Assembly: GCA_036365515.1 (NCBI GenBank)
Contig: CM070876.1
Location: 174,915,478 to 174,979,477 of the forward strand
Reading direction: 5' to 3'
DNA: 64,000 bases
Source of the DNA: Torymus aiolomorphi
Taxonomy: Eukaryota; Arthropoda; Insecta; Hymenoptera; Torymidae
A program made the position numbers and the translations under genes. Below, one piece after another: positions 1 through 13,786 of this stretch. Within the stretch, counting starts at the first letter, position 1; each line of letters begins with the position of its first letter. The notes under the pieces are model-generated. The model was not told the DNA's origin, made no database searches, and saw nothing but the letters and a program-made list of their open reading frames with translations.

Positions 1-2139
1 TAAGATAATTTTTTATCAATCAATTACAGCAAACAGCGGGAATTAACATATTAAAAAACCACGTCTTTCTCTCATATTAATTTATCACAAAATTTGTTCA
101 CACACAGAGGGAAAGGATTCCTTGTAATTAATCGTGTTCTTGAAATTGGAAAATCGTTGTACTTTGTGTCAAATGAAAGATTCATTAACAGTTAAGAACT
201 CGTGAGTTTGCAAGAGATTGGCTCAAAACACTTTTCGATGCGTAAAGAACATATGTGTATATATAAAACGATTCCTTTTGTACAATAAATTAGACTGGAA
301 AAAAGACTCGATGAGCACAGGAGCGAAATAATCGAGAATGTGCATGAGAAAACGCACCTATGTACATAGCTGATTAGAAGCTGCTGCGCGTCCTCGTGGC
401 TGTAAAATTTATTTCTCCTCAGAACTTAACTGTTAATGAATATTCTTAAATACAAGAAATCCTTCCTCTCTGTGCAGCTGTGAAACAAACACCCCGCGCT
501 ATCGTCCCGTTCTCACGCTATCGTCCCGTTCAGCTTTTGCAAGCTCCGAATCATAATAATCTGTAATTACCAAATTAGCGGGTTTTTTCCCATTAATCGC
601 AGCTCCACGTAAGACACGTCACTTTTTGCGTCAGCCTTATTTGGTAGGAACTTGAACGCAAGCAAAAAAAGAATCCATCTCGAATCTGCTCTATTTTCGT
701 CGCTGTATTAAGCTCTTTCGAGCGATGAAAAACTTGAGAAATATGTTTTTCACGCGCGGCTTCGCCGCCATCAGCAAGACGGGGGCGCGCTTGACGCTAA
801 AAAGCGCAAAAATTGCATCAGCCATTTTTATTTGCGCCGCTGAAGAGTTATAATATAGAGAAGAGAGAAAGATAGTGCTTGTGAGAAGATGCGCGAGAGA
901 GACAGAACTATAGCGTATACTGTTCAGATTTTCGGGCGCTCGGGAGATTACGTCAGGATTATCGCGGTAATGGATAAGTTTCGGGGGAGGAAATATTAAT
1001 TGCGCAGATGCGGGATAGCCTTGTACCGGTTCCTTGCCAGCGCAAACTTTGAACGCTTTAATAAGTTTGATGAGGATCGTCAATTTTGTAATTCTGTTGT
1101 GGAAAGCTACGCGATTTCGGCAGCTTCGCAGGCAACGGTGGGTGAGGCAAGGGATGATGAAATTAACGCAGCAATTTAACCATGCGGTTTGATTAAATTT
1201 TGTTTGATTAGTTAAAGTGGTGGTTCTTCATTGTTGATATTAAAAATGAGGCGTTATTTATTATCTTAATTGAGGTGATTTATTTTACTGCTATAGCTTT
1301 TTTTAATGAATCATTTGCGTATCAATATGTATGAAGCTCCTGCTTATTACATGTCTTATTATGATTAGGTTCCAATTCAACTTTATAATGTGATATTACT
1401 CTAAATAATAGACATGCAACTTGTCGGACATTTTGGTTGTAACAGTTACTTAAAACTAAAATTTGTTAAACTAATAAATCTTAAAGTCAAGTATAGAGGT
1501 TATTTACTTCATGCAATCGCCGTCTTAAAGTTGAAAATCGTTTATTTATTTCAATTGAGATACGTGAAAGAAAAAGTGGCCGACAACTAAATTAGATGAC
1601 CGACAACTGGCGCCACCACCATATATTACTATATTAATGGCTAATGTGAAGGTGATTATGATGATTGTATTTTTTTATGCCACTTGTTTATCTTTATGCC
1701 AAAAAGCAACTATCTGAAGTTCAGTAATATAAACTAATACATGATCAACTAGAACTGATAGTGGTGCACAATTATTTTCAACCAATTAACTTATACTTAT
1801 TTATTTTTCAGAAGAATTGCATTCATACATGTAGATTAATCCATTTGATCTTTTTTTGATCACATACTTATTGGTACTACTTAAAGAATAAGTTTTAAAA
1901 GAGGTAAAAAAACTATGATTAATCAGAAAAGTAGTTTCCATTTCAACGAAATTGTCAAAGGATTGACATTTTACCTAAAAATACTTTAAAGACCAAATGA
2001 TTATTAAAATGAAAATGATAACCGATTCAATAATCCACAAATCCTAAATTTAATTAACGACTAGATTCCAGATCCTAAAACTGCGTTCAACCGTACGACA
2101 TCGAAAAACCACATTTCATTAGCATAATCCAAACTTTGC
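1..2139. other. Non-coding AT-rich stretch
   Basis: No spliced or unspliced gene can be supported here. The longest open frame, on the minus strand at 691-1083, has no recognisable domain and biased, chance-like composition. The only local structure I see is a 16-bp motif CGCTATCGTCCCGTTC present twice (starts 497 and 516, period 19). 1100-2130 is plain AT-rich sequence. Confidence 0.55.
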
Positions 2140-2860
2140 ATCCGCATTGCGTCTAATCACGCGCCCCCCGAACAAACCAACGACCCGATCGCGTTAAATT
2201 CCACTTTGATCGAACTTCACCGAGGGTGGGCGCCCTGACACACACTCTCTCACGCATGCGCACGCACGCGCGGATTACTCGGCAGATTGCTCGGCCACAG
2301 CCGCGTGTATAATGGGCAAGAGAGCGCGCGTCGCGCGTCATTTGATTTCAATTCGCTCGACGCTCAAGCCCTATTAAACAAATAGTATATATATATGTCG
2401 CGCGGAAGGGGGGGCGATATATAGCTCTTTGGCGACAATACGCCCGCCCCCGCGCCGACGCACTCGGCCGATTTTCGTAATGCAATTTCCCGCTATCTTT
2501 GTTCCCAATTGTCGGGGATGAATGGCGGGGTGTTTGGACGGCAGAGCGGGCCAAACCTTTGCGCTGCCTATACATTCTTTGGCGAGTGTATGTGTACAAA
2601 GGGCAGGCCGTAATGGACTGCCACCGCACTTCTAGTTATGTGTATGATATAGTTTGCTTTGTGTATTGGATCGGTGCGGTCGATGTTCGACGGATGGTTT
2701 TGTAATCGAAGTCAGGCTGGAATTTCCAGTGTTTGGAGGACGATGAGCGGGTGGTTGCGGCCACGGGACAATAAAAGACGGTGTCGAGCCATATGCGCGC
2801 GGTGGATTATTACTGGCCGGGTACTTTAACTTTAGTGATTATCGCGGTAATGAATATTGG
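2140..2860. promoter_or_regulatory. CpG-rich island
   Basis: A sharp change from AT-rich flanks to a block dense in CG dinucleotides, with a short alternating purine-pyrimidine run near 2250-2280 and a TATATATA run near 2388. Short open frames on both strands (2153-2341, 2348-2629, 2499-2705) are by-products of the GC content. In insects with such composition these islands often mark promoters or enhancers, but no start site or exon can be fixed here. Confidence 0.35.
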
Positions 2861-5800
2861 GGTCAAGGAATTTTAAACTATAAAATCATAGTTTCTCATG
2901 TCATGTTGGAAATGTCGTGTCGATTTTATCATGTATAACGTGCTGTGTATTACTCAGTTATGTCACTGAAATTTGGCGCAATTGTATAATTCGAAACGAA
3001 ATATTACATTCATTAACATCTATTCTTTAATTATACTCACATAGTTTTTGTTATAAAAATTTAACATCGCATTCTTTTCATTAAATTCATAAACTTGTGA
3101 GCGACAATATTCATACCCCGCATTATTTTCGTACACAACGCGCCAGTGTATTTCTTCGTCTCCCTTTAATATTATCCAATCAATACGGATATGCGCATAA
3201 TAGAGTGCGTATATAGGATGGGACACGAACGGATATGTTGACACATCACGCCCCGCGTGGCTTATCTCCGTGCCTCGCGTATTATAGCACGCGGGCGCAG
3301 CGCATTTACGAGCCCTGGCACTCTGATCCTTCTATTACCCGCGCTATAACGGTTATTTTAGTCGCGCCGTATGTAGCATTATCCGTATATTTTGATAATG
3401 GGGATGAGCAATTTTAGGCTTTGTCGAACATTCTTTTTTATTAAGTATAGAATGTCAATACAAATAAATTCGAAAATTGTGAATCCATAGAATGGTTGGC
3501 GATAAAATACTGTTGTGTTATAATGTGTATTATGCCTTTATCATAATCTGAGAGTTTTCTGTAGTTTTTATTGGTACGGTGACTCTGTAATTAGAAAATC
3601 TTCAAAAGAAAGTTTAAAATCTTCACGATAGCGAATCAAGAACTTAGCAGTTTCTTATATGCACGATAGAACGTCATGTATTCAATAATACGAAGCTCCT
3701 GAAAAAATTCAAACTATGCAATTTTAAAATCTACTTTATAAACCCTTTCATATACAGTTTTATGAATGTTCGTTTTCAAGTAACTCATCCAAATCAGAAA
3801 TTGTTTTGAAGTTAATTTCCAATTGTATTATTTTTAAAAATACATATATAATAATACTAAAATAATTATGTTTACAAAATCTCTAAAGATCTGCTGATAC
3901 ATATTTTTTACAAATCACTGAAATCTGTAACGTCTGCCATGTCTAAAAAGCTTCCCCGTGCGTTTGGCAATAAATCAATTGGAGGAATACAGATCACCTA
4001 ATCATCAATTACGTCGACACTGTTACGTGAGACCAAAAAACCCGTTATAGGAGGTTATCACCAGTGCCCGAGAAAGTTCGCCGTCAGCTATTCCACAGAC
4101 GCGTGTAGTAATATGATGAGCCACTTACGTATCGTAATCGGAAGTTTTGTTCGCGAAAGAAATATTCTTCCCATATCGACGAGAGATTACCTCTGACCGC
4201 ACGCTAGCGGCTCATTTACAAAAAGTAAAATTAAAATAAGCTAAATCATCGGATAAGAGCGCTTTTCTTCTGCCTTCGCGGTACGATACGACGAGCTTAA
4301 TGCGAGCGATACGGTTCTCGTTTCTTTATGCGAGACTAACGAACATCAATAATTAAGCGTTTTATTAGTCGGATAATTTTAGCGATACTTAATTTCGAGA
4401 TTCGACTGCTTCCCGGTCCTAATGTTTTAACCTTTTATTTACATTTGCCGTAAAAATGCACAAGTGATTTTGGACTTTTGATCAGATTACTCATTATGGA
4501 GGAATACTCAGTGAAGAAAAAAACAACAGCGTGAATTATGCCTACTGATCGAAATCGCTACTGAAAATTAATCTAAGTTTATTTAATTGAACAAAATTTC
4601 ATTTTAATTGAATGTAAAGGTTGCCAAAATCATGCGGACGACGAAAGTCTTTAAACGTAACGTAATTTTAATTTATATTATTACACGTTCAAAATACTTT
4701 TATGATTTAATTCATTTAAAATAAATGTAACGTTAGTCTATATAATTTTCTCTATAAACCTTGACAGTTAATGTTATCATATTTTATACTGTGCAAATAT
4801 GTTTATTACTATTGTCATTGTAAAGCATATTTAAAGTTTAACCATAAATTACTTTTGTGAAATAAACAGTGAGAAATAATTTATTCTAAATATTATATTT
4901 GCAATATCTAATATATAAATTATATGACGTATAATTTAAACATTCTCCAATCATGCCATTAAAAAAATCACTTTTAATCGAGTTTAATACGCGATGGTGT
5001 GCAAATTCGCAATCTCAAAAGCAGCCTGATTATCGTTAATTTTGAATCGTCTTTTTAATTTAGGTTTACGATGTGGCTCGTAAAATAGCCGAACAACTAT
5101 CGTAATGAGAAGTTGCTTTGCGTTAATTTTACGCCATCGTATAATTGCTTTCTTTACTATGTAATCGCGACACGAAACGCACGACACATTTTGATTTAAT
5201 CGCCTCTCAGATGTGCTGCCCTCTTTATCGTCATTATTTCAAATTTATGCGTAACGAATCTGCTTGCCAAATAACGAACTATTAAAATATCCAATAAAAC
5301 ATATTTTCTCACGGGAAAATCGATAATCCAGATTTCGTAATATTAAAAAATAGAGCAGGTAAGAAAAAAGTGGTTATTATACTTGACAAGCTTAATATAA
5401 ATTTATATAAGGCAGAAATATCGTATTAGGAATTTCGAGAATCTTTTAATGAATCATCATAATACCAAATTTTTTACATCTATAATATATACACAGAAAC
5501 AGTGATACGTATATACACGTTTTACTCCAAAAAATCAACCAAGTACGCTATTTTCTCATTTCGACGCTAAAATATACCCAAAAATGGTAAAACAAACTGT
5601 CGCGCCGTAAAACTCCGGACCCGGTTTATCGTAAAAGCATCAGAAACAATGTATTCCCAGCAACATTCACTTAGCGCTAAACTGGTTCAACCAGCTTCGA
5701 CCACGTACACGTTATACCCACACGAGCAACGAAAAGCCGACGAAAATAAAGAGAGCATCGATGAGGCGCGCGCACGCTCGTAAAAACTTTAGAGCCTCCA

Positions 5801-6502
5801 CCGATTTCCCCGGCGCGTCACACCTGCATTATAACGCGCCGTATATACTTAGATGTATAAGTCAAGGGATAATCATAACGCGGCGATGCGTAAATTCGCG
5901 ACGAGCGGAACCGTATAAAAACTTTATTAACGCCGTTAAATAGCTTAGCGTACGGATTTGCTCGGTTATACGTATCACGCGAGGGGGCGCGAAGCTACCG
6001 TGAGCGCGTACATCGCAGTGTTAAGGTTGTCGTAGCCGACGTTGGCAGCCAGGTTAAATCAGAATTTCTTAAACTAATAATTATGCGTGTGATTGGAAAT
6101 TATTGGTAGTTTCGAAAAAAAAGAGTCTCGTGGTTGGTTATTGTGGGCGTGACTATATGGTACGGATCTCAAATTAAAGTTTCAGATGCAATAATTAATG
6201 TGTGGTTAGGCTTGTAAATGTCTAAAAACTGTATATTTTCAGCGCGAAATACAAATTTAAAATGTTTGAAAAATTAATTTAACGTAATCATTGTCGAGCA
6301 AACAATAATAATAATAAGGAATGAGAAAATTATAGTACAAGTATATTATATGTAGGTTACTAATAAATCATGATTTAGTGAGTACTGAAACTATTTTATT
6401 TAATAACATTTCAATATTGCAATAACGATTTATTATGTATTGATTTTAAAATGTCGCGTAGTAATAAACGGTTGAATATTTTATAGTTTTTTTTTTCACG
6501 AG
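2861..6502. other. Non-coding stretch with minor GC patches
   Basis: AT-rich sequence with modest GC-rich patches at about 3230-3370, 4000-4350 and 5580-6050. Open frames here are under 70 codons and show no domain. I see no RNA gene, mobile element terminus or convincing splice structure. Confidence 0.45.
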
Positions 6503-9131
6503 TATTATATTATAAGTAAGTACATTCAAATTGTTCACTGCAAATCAGACAAATGAAAGTTGTGAAATCAATTATCGATAGTCAAGTAATGCAAACCACT
6601 CTCGGAAACTACTGTATGACTGTTCTCAGAAATGTATTCAAATTTGTTAATCTTTCTGTACAAATTAAACACAAGAAAGTACTGAAATCAATTTATTGTA
6701 GTCAAGTACCCATAAGTTAACTTGACTGACATAATACAACTTTTCGTACCTACTCATCAAACATATTCAGCCAGCGAGCATAAATTACTACTTAACGCCT
6801 AAGGGCGTAATAGCTCATATATACAGCTCTTACAAAACTTTATAGAACCTACGCACTTTACGTCCATGTGGGAAAAATTATTTGAATTGTATAATATTAT
6901 ATATAAGTACATTCAAATTATTCATTGTAAATCAAACAAACGAAAGTTGTGAAATCAATTACCGATAGTCAAGTAATGCAAACAACTCTGCGAAACAATT
7001 GTATAACTGTTCTCAGAAATGTATTCAAATTTGTTCATTCTTCTATACAAATTAAACACAAGGAAGTTCTGGAATCAGTTTATTGTAGTCAAGTACCCAT
7101 AGGTTAACTTGACTGACATAATACAACTTTTAGTACCTACTCATCAAACATATTCAGCCAGCGAGGATAAAGTACTACTTAACGCTTAACAGGCGCAATA
7201 GCTCACATACTCCTACAAAACTTTATAGAACCTACGCACTTTACGCCCATATGGGCGAAAATTATTTTAATCATATAACTACTATGCCTTCTTTTTATTT
7301 CTAAAATTCATAAGAATTCAGATATTTACGAAAAGTCAAAGCCTATATAAAAAAATTACATAGTTACCACCATATCACCATTTTTCATTATTCTTTCTCA
7401 ATTTTGAAATTTCTATAATATTACGCATCTTGGGAGGGCAATAGAAGTCTATAGAGCTGCTCTAGCAGGGGTGGTCTTCAATCTCCCATACATACTTGGC
7501 GGGCCCGACGGTTTGCAGTTTAAGGTGTAGACATGATCATTTTCATATAAATATTCATATGTTTACAGATCAGATAAAATGAATAAATAGGTTGCTTCTA
7601 CATATTAAATACTAATACGTATTGAATGTATTACTCTGTTTTTAAATAGAAAGTGCAAACCCGCATGAAAATATCATATGAGATCTCATATAAGATCTCA
7701 TGAGATCCCATAATATATAAAATTGCAGATGACATCACATATATCATACCTCATATGAGATCTGATGTCTGAAATACTCATATAAAATCTCACATGATAT
7801 TTACACGTTGGAAAAGGATAAAAAATTAGTGGCTTATACAATGATTAGTAAAATCTAAAGCACTTTTGAGTAGACTATAAATTTGATGTATTTTTATATC
7901 AGATTCCCGCTTAAAAAAAACGGACACAAGGAAAAATATTTTGGGTAATGGAAGTACATCATGAGATTTTGCACATGTAGGGATATTATATTTAAACGGT
8001 ATCAATTCAAAATTAGAGCCAATGTAATTATTTATAGTGGACTTATAAGTATAAACATTGTTAATGAATTTATGCAATAATATAGTATTCTACATTTACA
8101 AAGCCCACCGGTAAACTGCAAACCGTCGGGCCCGCCAAGTATGTATGGGAGATTGGAAGACCACCCCTGCTAGAGCAGCTCTATAGACTTCTATTGCCCT
8201 CCCAAGATGCGTAATATTATAGAAATTTCAAAATTGAGAAAGAATAATGAAAAATGGTGATATGGTGGTAACTATGTAATTTTTTTATATAGGCTTTGAC
8301 TTTTCGTAAATATCTGAATTCTTATGAATTTTAGAAATAAAAAGAAGGCATAGTAGTTATATGATTAAAATAATTTTCGCCCATATGGGCGTAAAGTGCG
8401 TAGGTTCTATAAAGTTTTGTAGGAGTATGTGAGCTATTGCGCCTGTTAAGCGTTAAGTAGTACTTTATCCTCGCTGGCTGAATATGTTTGATGAGTAGGT
8501 ACTAAAAGTTGTATTATGTCAGTCAAGTTAACCTATGGGTACTTGACTACAATAAACTGATTCCAGAACTTCCTTGTGTTTAATTTGTATAGAAGAATGA
8601 ACAAATTTGAATACATTTCTGAGAACAGTTATACAATTGTTTCGCAGAGTTGTTTGCATTACTTGACTATCGGTAATTGATTTCACAACTTTCGTTTGTT
8701 TGATTTACAATGAATAATTTGAATGTACTTATATATAATATTATACAATTCAAATAATTTTTCCCACATGGACGTAAAGTGCGTAGGTTCTATAAAGTTT
8801 TGTAAGAGCTGTATATATGAGCTATTACGCCCCTTAGGCGTTAAGTAGTAATTTATGCTCGCTGGCTGAATATGTTTGATGAGTAGGTACGAAAAGTTGT
8901 ATTATGTCAGTCAAGTTAACTTATGGGTACTTGACTACAATAAATTGATTTCAGTACTTTCTTGTGTTTAATTTGTACAGAAAGATTAACAAATTTGAAT
9001 ACATTTCTGAGAACAGTCATACAGTAGTTTCCGAGAGTGGTTTGCATTACTTGACTATCGATAATTGATTTCACAACTTTCATTTGTCTGATTTGCAGTG
9101 AACAATTTGAATGTACTTACTTACATATAAT
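6503..9131. mobile_element. Giant fold-back (long inverted repeat) element
   Basis: The left arm 6503-7522 and right arm 8112-9131 are near-perfect reverse complements, each about 1020 nt, around a 589-nt spacer (7523-8111). The outer ends read AAGTAAGTACATTC inward and the inner ends are GCGGGCCCGACGGTTTGC and its complement. Each arm holds two diverged copies of a unit of about 387 bp (starts 6518 and 6905 in the left arm), so the unit occurs four times. The organisation resembles Foldback-type elements, whose long arms are made of internal subrepeats. No transposase is visible: the spacer's only open frame (minus, 7826-8077, 83 codons) is unrecognised. No clear target site duplication was found. 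Confidence 0.85.
7670..7800. repeat. Cluster of ATGAGATCT palindromes
   Basis: Inside the fold-back spacer, the motif family CATATGAGATCTCAT is reiterated about every 10-12 bp at 7675-7712 (ATATGAGATCTCATAT, AAGATCTCATGAGATC) and recurs with changes at 7755-7797. Each unit is nearly self-complementary, so this is a cluster of small palindromes rather than a simple microsatellite. Confidence 0.5.
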
Positions 9132-9500
9132 TTGTTCATTATACAATGACTCAAAGAAGTAAAAGACTTTTTCACTGGTATTTTTTATTTCTTTTACAAA
9201 ATCATAAATATTATTATTTAATAGATATTATACAGAAAAAACGTCTATACTTGCCTTATTTTATACTTTCGTAGAAAGTTTTATATTAACAATATTATTA
9301 TTTGTACAGTCATGAAAAAAATTATTATCATTTGCAGAGAGTGCTTATTGAATAGATGAGATTGGAAGAAATAAAAAGACTAAACAAAAATTGTGTTGTT
9401 AAAACGTACTTAAAAAAGAATTTTTTTTAAACGTGTTAATTGTATTAAAAAAATATTTAAGCTCTCATTAACGTTTTTGATACAGAGTTTGACGGATATT

Positions 9501-9509
9501 GAGAGAGAG

Positions 9510-9549
<40 letters not shown>

Positions 9550-9590
9550 TAGAGGGCGAGAGAGGGCGGGCGAAGAGTGGGAGGGAGAGT
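9501..9590. repeat. (GA)n microsatellite
   Basis: An almost pure GA dinucleotide tract at 9501-9545 passes into a degenerate purine-only G/A stretch to about 9590. It lies between two copies of the surrounding repeat unit. Confidence 0.85.
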
Positions 9591-10429
9591 AGATTATAAA
9601 GGAAAAATGTTTATACTTGCCTTATTTTATACTTTCGTAGAAAGTTTTATACTAACAAAAATTATTATTTGTAGTCATGAAAAAATTATTATCATTTGTA
9701 TAGAGAGCTTATTGAATAGATTAGACTAGAAGAATTAAAAGGACTAGAAAAATTGTATTGTTAAAACGTACTTAAGAAATTAGATTTTAAAAAACGTGTT
9801 GATTGTTTTAAAAAAATATTTAAGCTCTCATTAAAGTTATTTCTACTTTAATTTAAAGAAATTTATAAATTAAATACTTTCGAGGAAAAATATTAATGCT
9901 TTCTTTTTAAAGAAAACATTTTTCGAAGATTCCGTAGATATTTCAAAATAAAGTTTGTTATTGTATTATTCTTCAACAGAATGTCTTGAGGGCTGTTTTA
10001 AAAAATATTCAACATTTTTCATGGAGTTATTATACATAGTTGTTAAGTAAAAATAGACGAGAGAGATAGGGGTGGGGATTTTTTTACAAAGCAACTTAAC
10101 AGTGGTTTAGAGAAATAGTAAAAATAATTTAGTTTTGTTAGCATATAAGTTTTGCATGAACTTTTCATTTTTCTTCTTTTTTTTTTTTTGTAATTAATTT
10201 TTTGGAAAAGAACGTTTTCAGTTTTTAAGATTATTTGTATAGTCTTGAAAAAATTATTACCATTTGTAGAGAGTGCTTATTGAATAGATGAAACTAGAAG
10301 AATTAAAAGGACTAGCCAAATTGTTATTAAAACGTACTTAAAAAATAGCTTTTAAAAAACGTGTTCATTGTTTTAACAAAATATTTAAGCTCTCATTAAA
10401 GTTTTTGTTACTCAGTTTTGCAGATGTTA

Positions 10430-10540
10430 TGGGCGCGAGGGAGAGTGGGGAGGGAAAGAGAGAGAGGTCGAGAGAGACAGGGGAGAAAGAGAGGGAGGGA
10501 GAGAGAGAAAAGGAGGGAGAGAGGGGGAGGGAGAGAGAGA
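10430..10540. repeat. (GA)n-rich purine tract
   Basis: About 110 bp of nearly uninterrupted G and A on the plus strand, with GAGAGAGA cores. It lies in the same position relative to the local repeat as the tract at 9501-9590, so it belongs to the repeat complex. Confidence 0.8.
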
Positions 10541-11140
10541 CTAATACTTGCCTTAGTTTAAACTTTTGTAAAAAGCTTTTTTAGATAGATTTCACAATTT
10601 TTGAAGAGAAAATAATAATTACATAGTGTGATAACGTTACGAGAGTTTATTATAGTATATTTTTAATATCATTATTTTAAATGGTATTATTTATTTGTAC
10701 AGTCATGAAAAAAATTATGACCATTTGTACAGAGTGCTTATTGAATAGATGAGACTAGAATAATTAGAAGGACTAGACAAATTGTTCTTAGAACGTACTT
10801 AAAAAATTAGCTTTTAAAAAACGTGTTGATTGTTTTAAAAAATATTTAAGCTCTCATTAAAGTTTTTGGTACTTTATTCCTTACATTCATAATATTGCAC
10901 AATCTATTCCTTGCAAAATAGGAGCTTTCAAGATATTCGTCTACTGATATACTGTTTATATGACACATAAATTAATTTTGAAATCACTTCTTTTGTTTTC
11001 TTTAATTAGTCAAAATAGTCTATAATATACTTTTACTTCCATAAAAGTCGACAAATATATTTCACTGAAAAACCTCATGGCTTTTATATTACAAAAACAA
11101 GTCATTTCATACATAGCCGATATTTCCTTCTATCTGTAAT

Positions 11141-12250
11141 CTGTATACTAAAAAAATTTCCATTGTTTATTTTACACTTTTCTTATATCTTCTTTCTTCA
11201 TTGTTTGTATATTATACAACCAGTTTATGAACTGACAATCACTAAAAACTTTCTTGATATTCTTGTATGGATCAAACTTTTGACGTCTTCCACCCTGGGA
11301 AAATCATACACGAGAATAACTGAGCACTTTTATTTTTTGAAATTTTCACAATATAACACATCCTTTTCGCTTTTCCCATTTGATATAATCTTTTAGTTTC
11401 TGTATACTAAAAAAATTTCCATTGTTTATTTTTCACTTTTTTTACATCTTCTTTTTTCATTGTTTGTATATTATACAATCAGTTTATGAACTGAGAATCA
11501 CTAAAAACTTTCTTGATATTCTTGAATAGATCAAACTCTTGACGTCTTCCACCCTGGGAAAATCATACACGAGAATAACTGAGCACTTTTATTTTTTGAA
11601 ATTTTCACAATATAACACATCCTTTTCGCTTTTCCCATTTGATATAATCTTTTAGTTTCTGTATACTAAAAAATTTCCATTGTTTATTTTACACTTTTTT
11701 ACATCTTCTTTCTTCATTGTTTGTATATCATACAACCAGTTTATGAACTGAGAATCACTAAAAGCTTTCTTGATATTCTTGAATAGATCAAACTCTTGAC
11801 GTCTTCCACCCTGGGAAAATCATACACGAGAATAACTGAGCACTTTTATTTTTTGAAATTTTCACAATATAACACATCCTTTTCGCTTTTCGCTTTTCCC
11901 ATTTGACATAATCTCTTAGTTTCTGTATACTAAAAAAATTTCCATTGTTTATTTTACACTTTTTTTACATCTTCTTTCTTCATTGTTTGTATATCATACA
12001 ACCAGTTTATGAACTGAGAATCACTAAAAGCTTTCTTGATATTCTTGTATAGATCAAACTTTTGACGTCTTCCACCCTGGGAAAATCAAACACGAGAATA
12101 ACTGAGCACTTTTATTTTTTGAAATTTTCATAATATAACACATCCTTTTCGCTTTTCTCATTTGACATAATCTTTTAGTTTCTGTATACTAAAAAAATTT
12201 CCATTGTTTTTAACACTTTTTTTACATCTTCTTTGTTCATTGTTTATATT
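11141..12250. repeat. Satellite-like tandem array, ~259-bp unit
   Basis: The unit begins CTGTATACTAAAAA and includes the marker GACGTCTTCCACCCTGGG. Starts at 11141, 11400, 11659, 11923 and 12182 give periods of 259, 259, 264 and 259 bp: four full units and a fifth that breaks off near 12250. The third unit carries a 6-bp internal duplication (CGCTTTT repeated). Copies are nearly identical, so the array is young or homogenised. An open frame at 11163-11396 is a by-product. Confidence 0.9.
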
Positions 12251-13330
12251 ATTAAAATTCTTGGTCATTCTTTGATGCATTGATATGCAATGAACTTCAT
12301 CATTTTTTAGTGTGTTTTTATCTATCTATTCCATCTTCTAAAAGTCTATCTAATAATTGTATTACTTGTAGTCTATGAAGACTTAGTCAAAATGTAATGA
12401 GAAGTTACTGGCATTACTCCTGGTGCTGCTCCTTCGATAAAAATCTGTTCCAGAGCTCAAAGGCTGTGAAAAAATTCTATAATCTGCAAATGAAAAAAAT
12501 TTTTACAAAGTATCTATTCTTTATCTTTATTTTTTTTCAAGTTATATTATAAATATAATACTTATCTATGTATAAAAGTATGCTTATGCCATCAGCTGAT
12601 TGAAATTCATATTTTTTTTTTTAACCTAATTACGTAGTATATTTAAAATACGTATTATGTTTATATTTAAAAATTAAAAATATCATATACAACATAAGAT
12701 ATTTTGAGGCTATTGTAGAGTCACAGTTTTAACACATCCTTTTCGCTTTTCCCATTTGACATAATCTTTTAGTTTCTGTATACTAAAAACATTTCCATGG
12801 TTTTTTTACACTTTTTTACATCTTCTTTCTTGATTGTTTATATTATTAAAATTCTTGGTCATTCTTTGATGCATTGATATGCAATGAACTTCATCATTTT
12901 TTAGTGTGTTTTTATCTATCTATTCCATCTTCTAAAAGTCTATCTAATAATTGTATTACTTGTAGTCTATGAAGACTTTGTCAATGTAATGAGAAGTTGC
13001 TGGCATTACTCCTGGTGCTGCTCCTTCGATAAAAATCTGTTCCAGAGCTCAAAGTCTGTGAAAAATTCTATAATCTGCAAATGAAAAAATTTTTTACAAA
13101 GTATCTATTCTTTACTTTATTTTTTTCAAGTTATAATTATTATTATATAATACTTATCTATGTATAAAAGTATGCTCATGCCATCAGCTGATTGAAATTC
13201 ATATCTTTTTTTTTAACCTAATTACGTAGTATATTTAAAAAATACGTATTATGTTTATATTTAAAAATTAAAAATATCATATACGACATACGATATTTTG
13301 AGGCTATTGTAGAGTCGCAGTTTTGTTGCT
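12241..13330. repeat. Two-copy ~594-bp direct repeat
   Basis: Sequence from TGTTTATATTATTAAAATTC at 12241 recurs at about 12836 with small indels. Both copies include TTCTTTGATGCATTGATATG and end near TGAGGCTATTGTAGAGTC. The second copy is preceded by the tail of a 259-bp unit (12730-12840), so the two repeat types form a higher-order unit. Confidence 0.85.
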
Positions 13331-13786
13331 GTTATCTATATATATATATAGTTACAGAGCAGTGGTCGGAACAAAACAGCTGATCGAGGAGAGAAAAGAA
13401 GAAGAAGAAAAATTTTGGAGGATAAGAAAAACAGCCCTCGGAATATATAAACTAGATATACATCAAAACGACATAATATTTTTAATTGAAATTTTTTATA
13501 CATGTAGTATATCAAAAAAGCTATCCAGTGATATATTTAAATATAAGATAAAACATAACACAAAGTCGTAAAAAATAAGTGAAATTCTCGCACACCCATT
13601 TCAAAGTATATGTAGCGCGGTCGTCCCTCAGGCTTCTTCTACATTGGACAGATACTTGCCTTCGGAGCGCTCCCGCGCTCCTTGATATTGCGTAATTAAA
13701 ATTCTTTTTTTTATGACCCACATTATTTCATAAAATATTTTTATTATTCATTACAAAGGTATTTTATTAAGAAATAGATTTATTAC
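13331..13786. other. Non-coding gap
   Basis: Sequence between the tandem repeats and a MITE. Two short overlapping open frames on opposite strands (13323-13571 plus, 13521-13721 minus) have no recognisable domain. I see nothing else. Confidence 0.4.

Larger units (their letters stand above)
9236..10872. repeat. Four-copy dispersed/tandem repeat complex
   Basis: A segment of about 175 bp, beginning near GTCATGAAAAAA and ending near AAGCTCTCATTAA, occurs four times in direct orientation at about 9306-9480, 9672-9842, 10238-10412 and 10697-10872. A second motif, ATACTTGCCTTATTTTATAC, precedes copies at 9249 and 9616 and appears diverged at 10545. Unequal spacing and GA-rich tracts between copies suggest an old tandem array broken by indels. 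No coding potential. Confidence 0.7.

Noticed and set aside
691..1083. 130-codon minus-strand frame
   Set aside because: No domain, no splice signals of note, low-complexity composition; best explained as chance.
7826..8077. 83-codon minus-strand frame in the fold-back spacer, as a possible transposase
   Set aside because: No catalytic or zinc-binding motif is visible and it is too short; left as unrecognised.
11141..12250. CRISPR-like array
   Set aside because: The repeats are 259 bp, tandem and without unique spacers, in an insect-type genome; this is satellite DNA.
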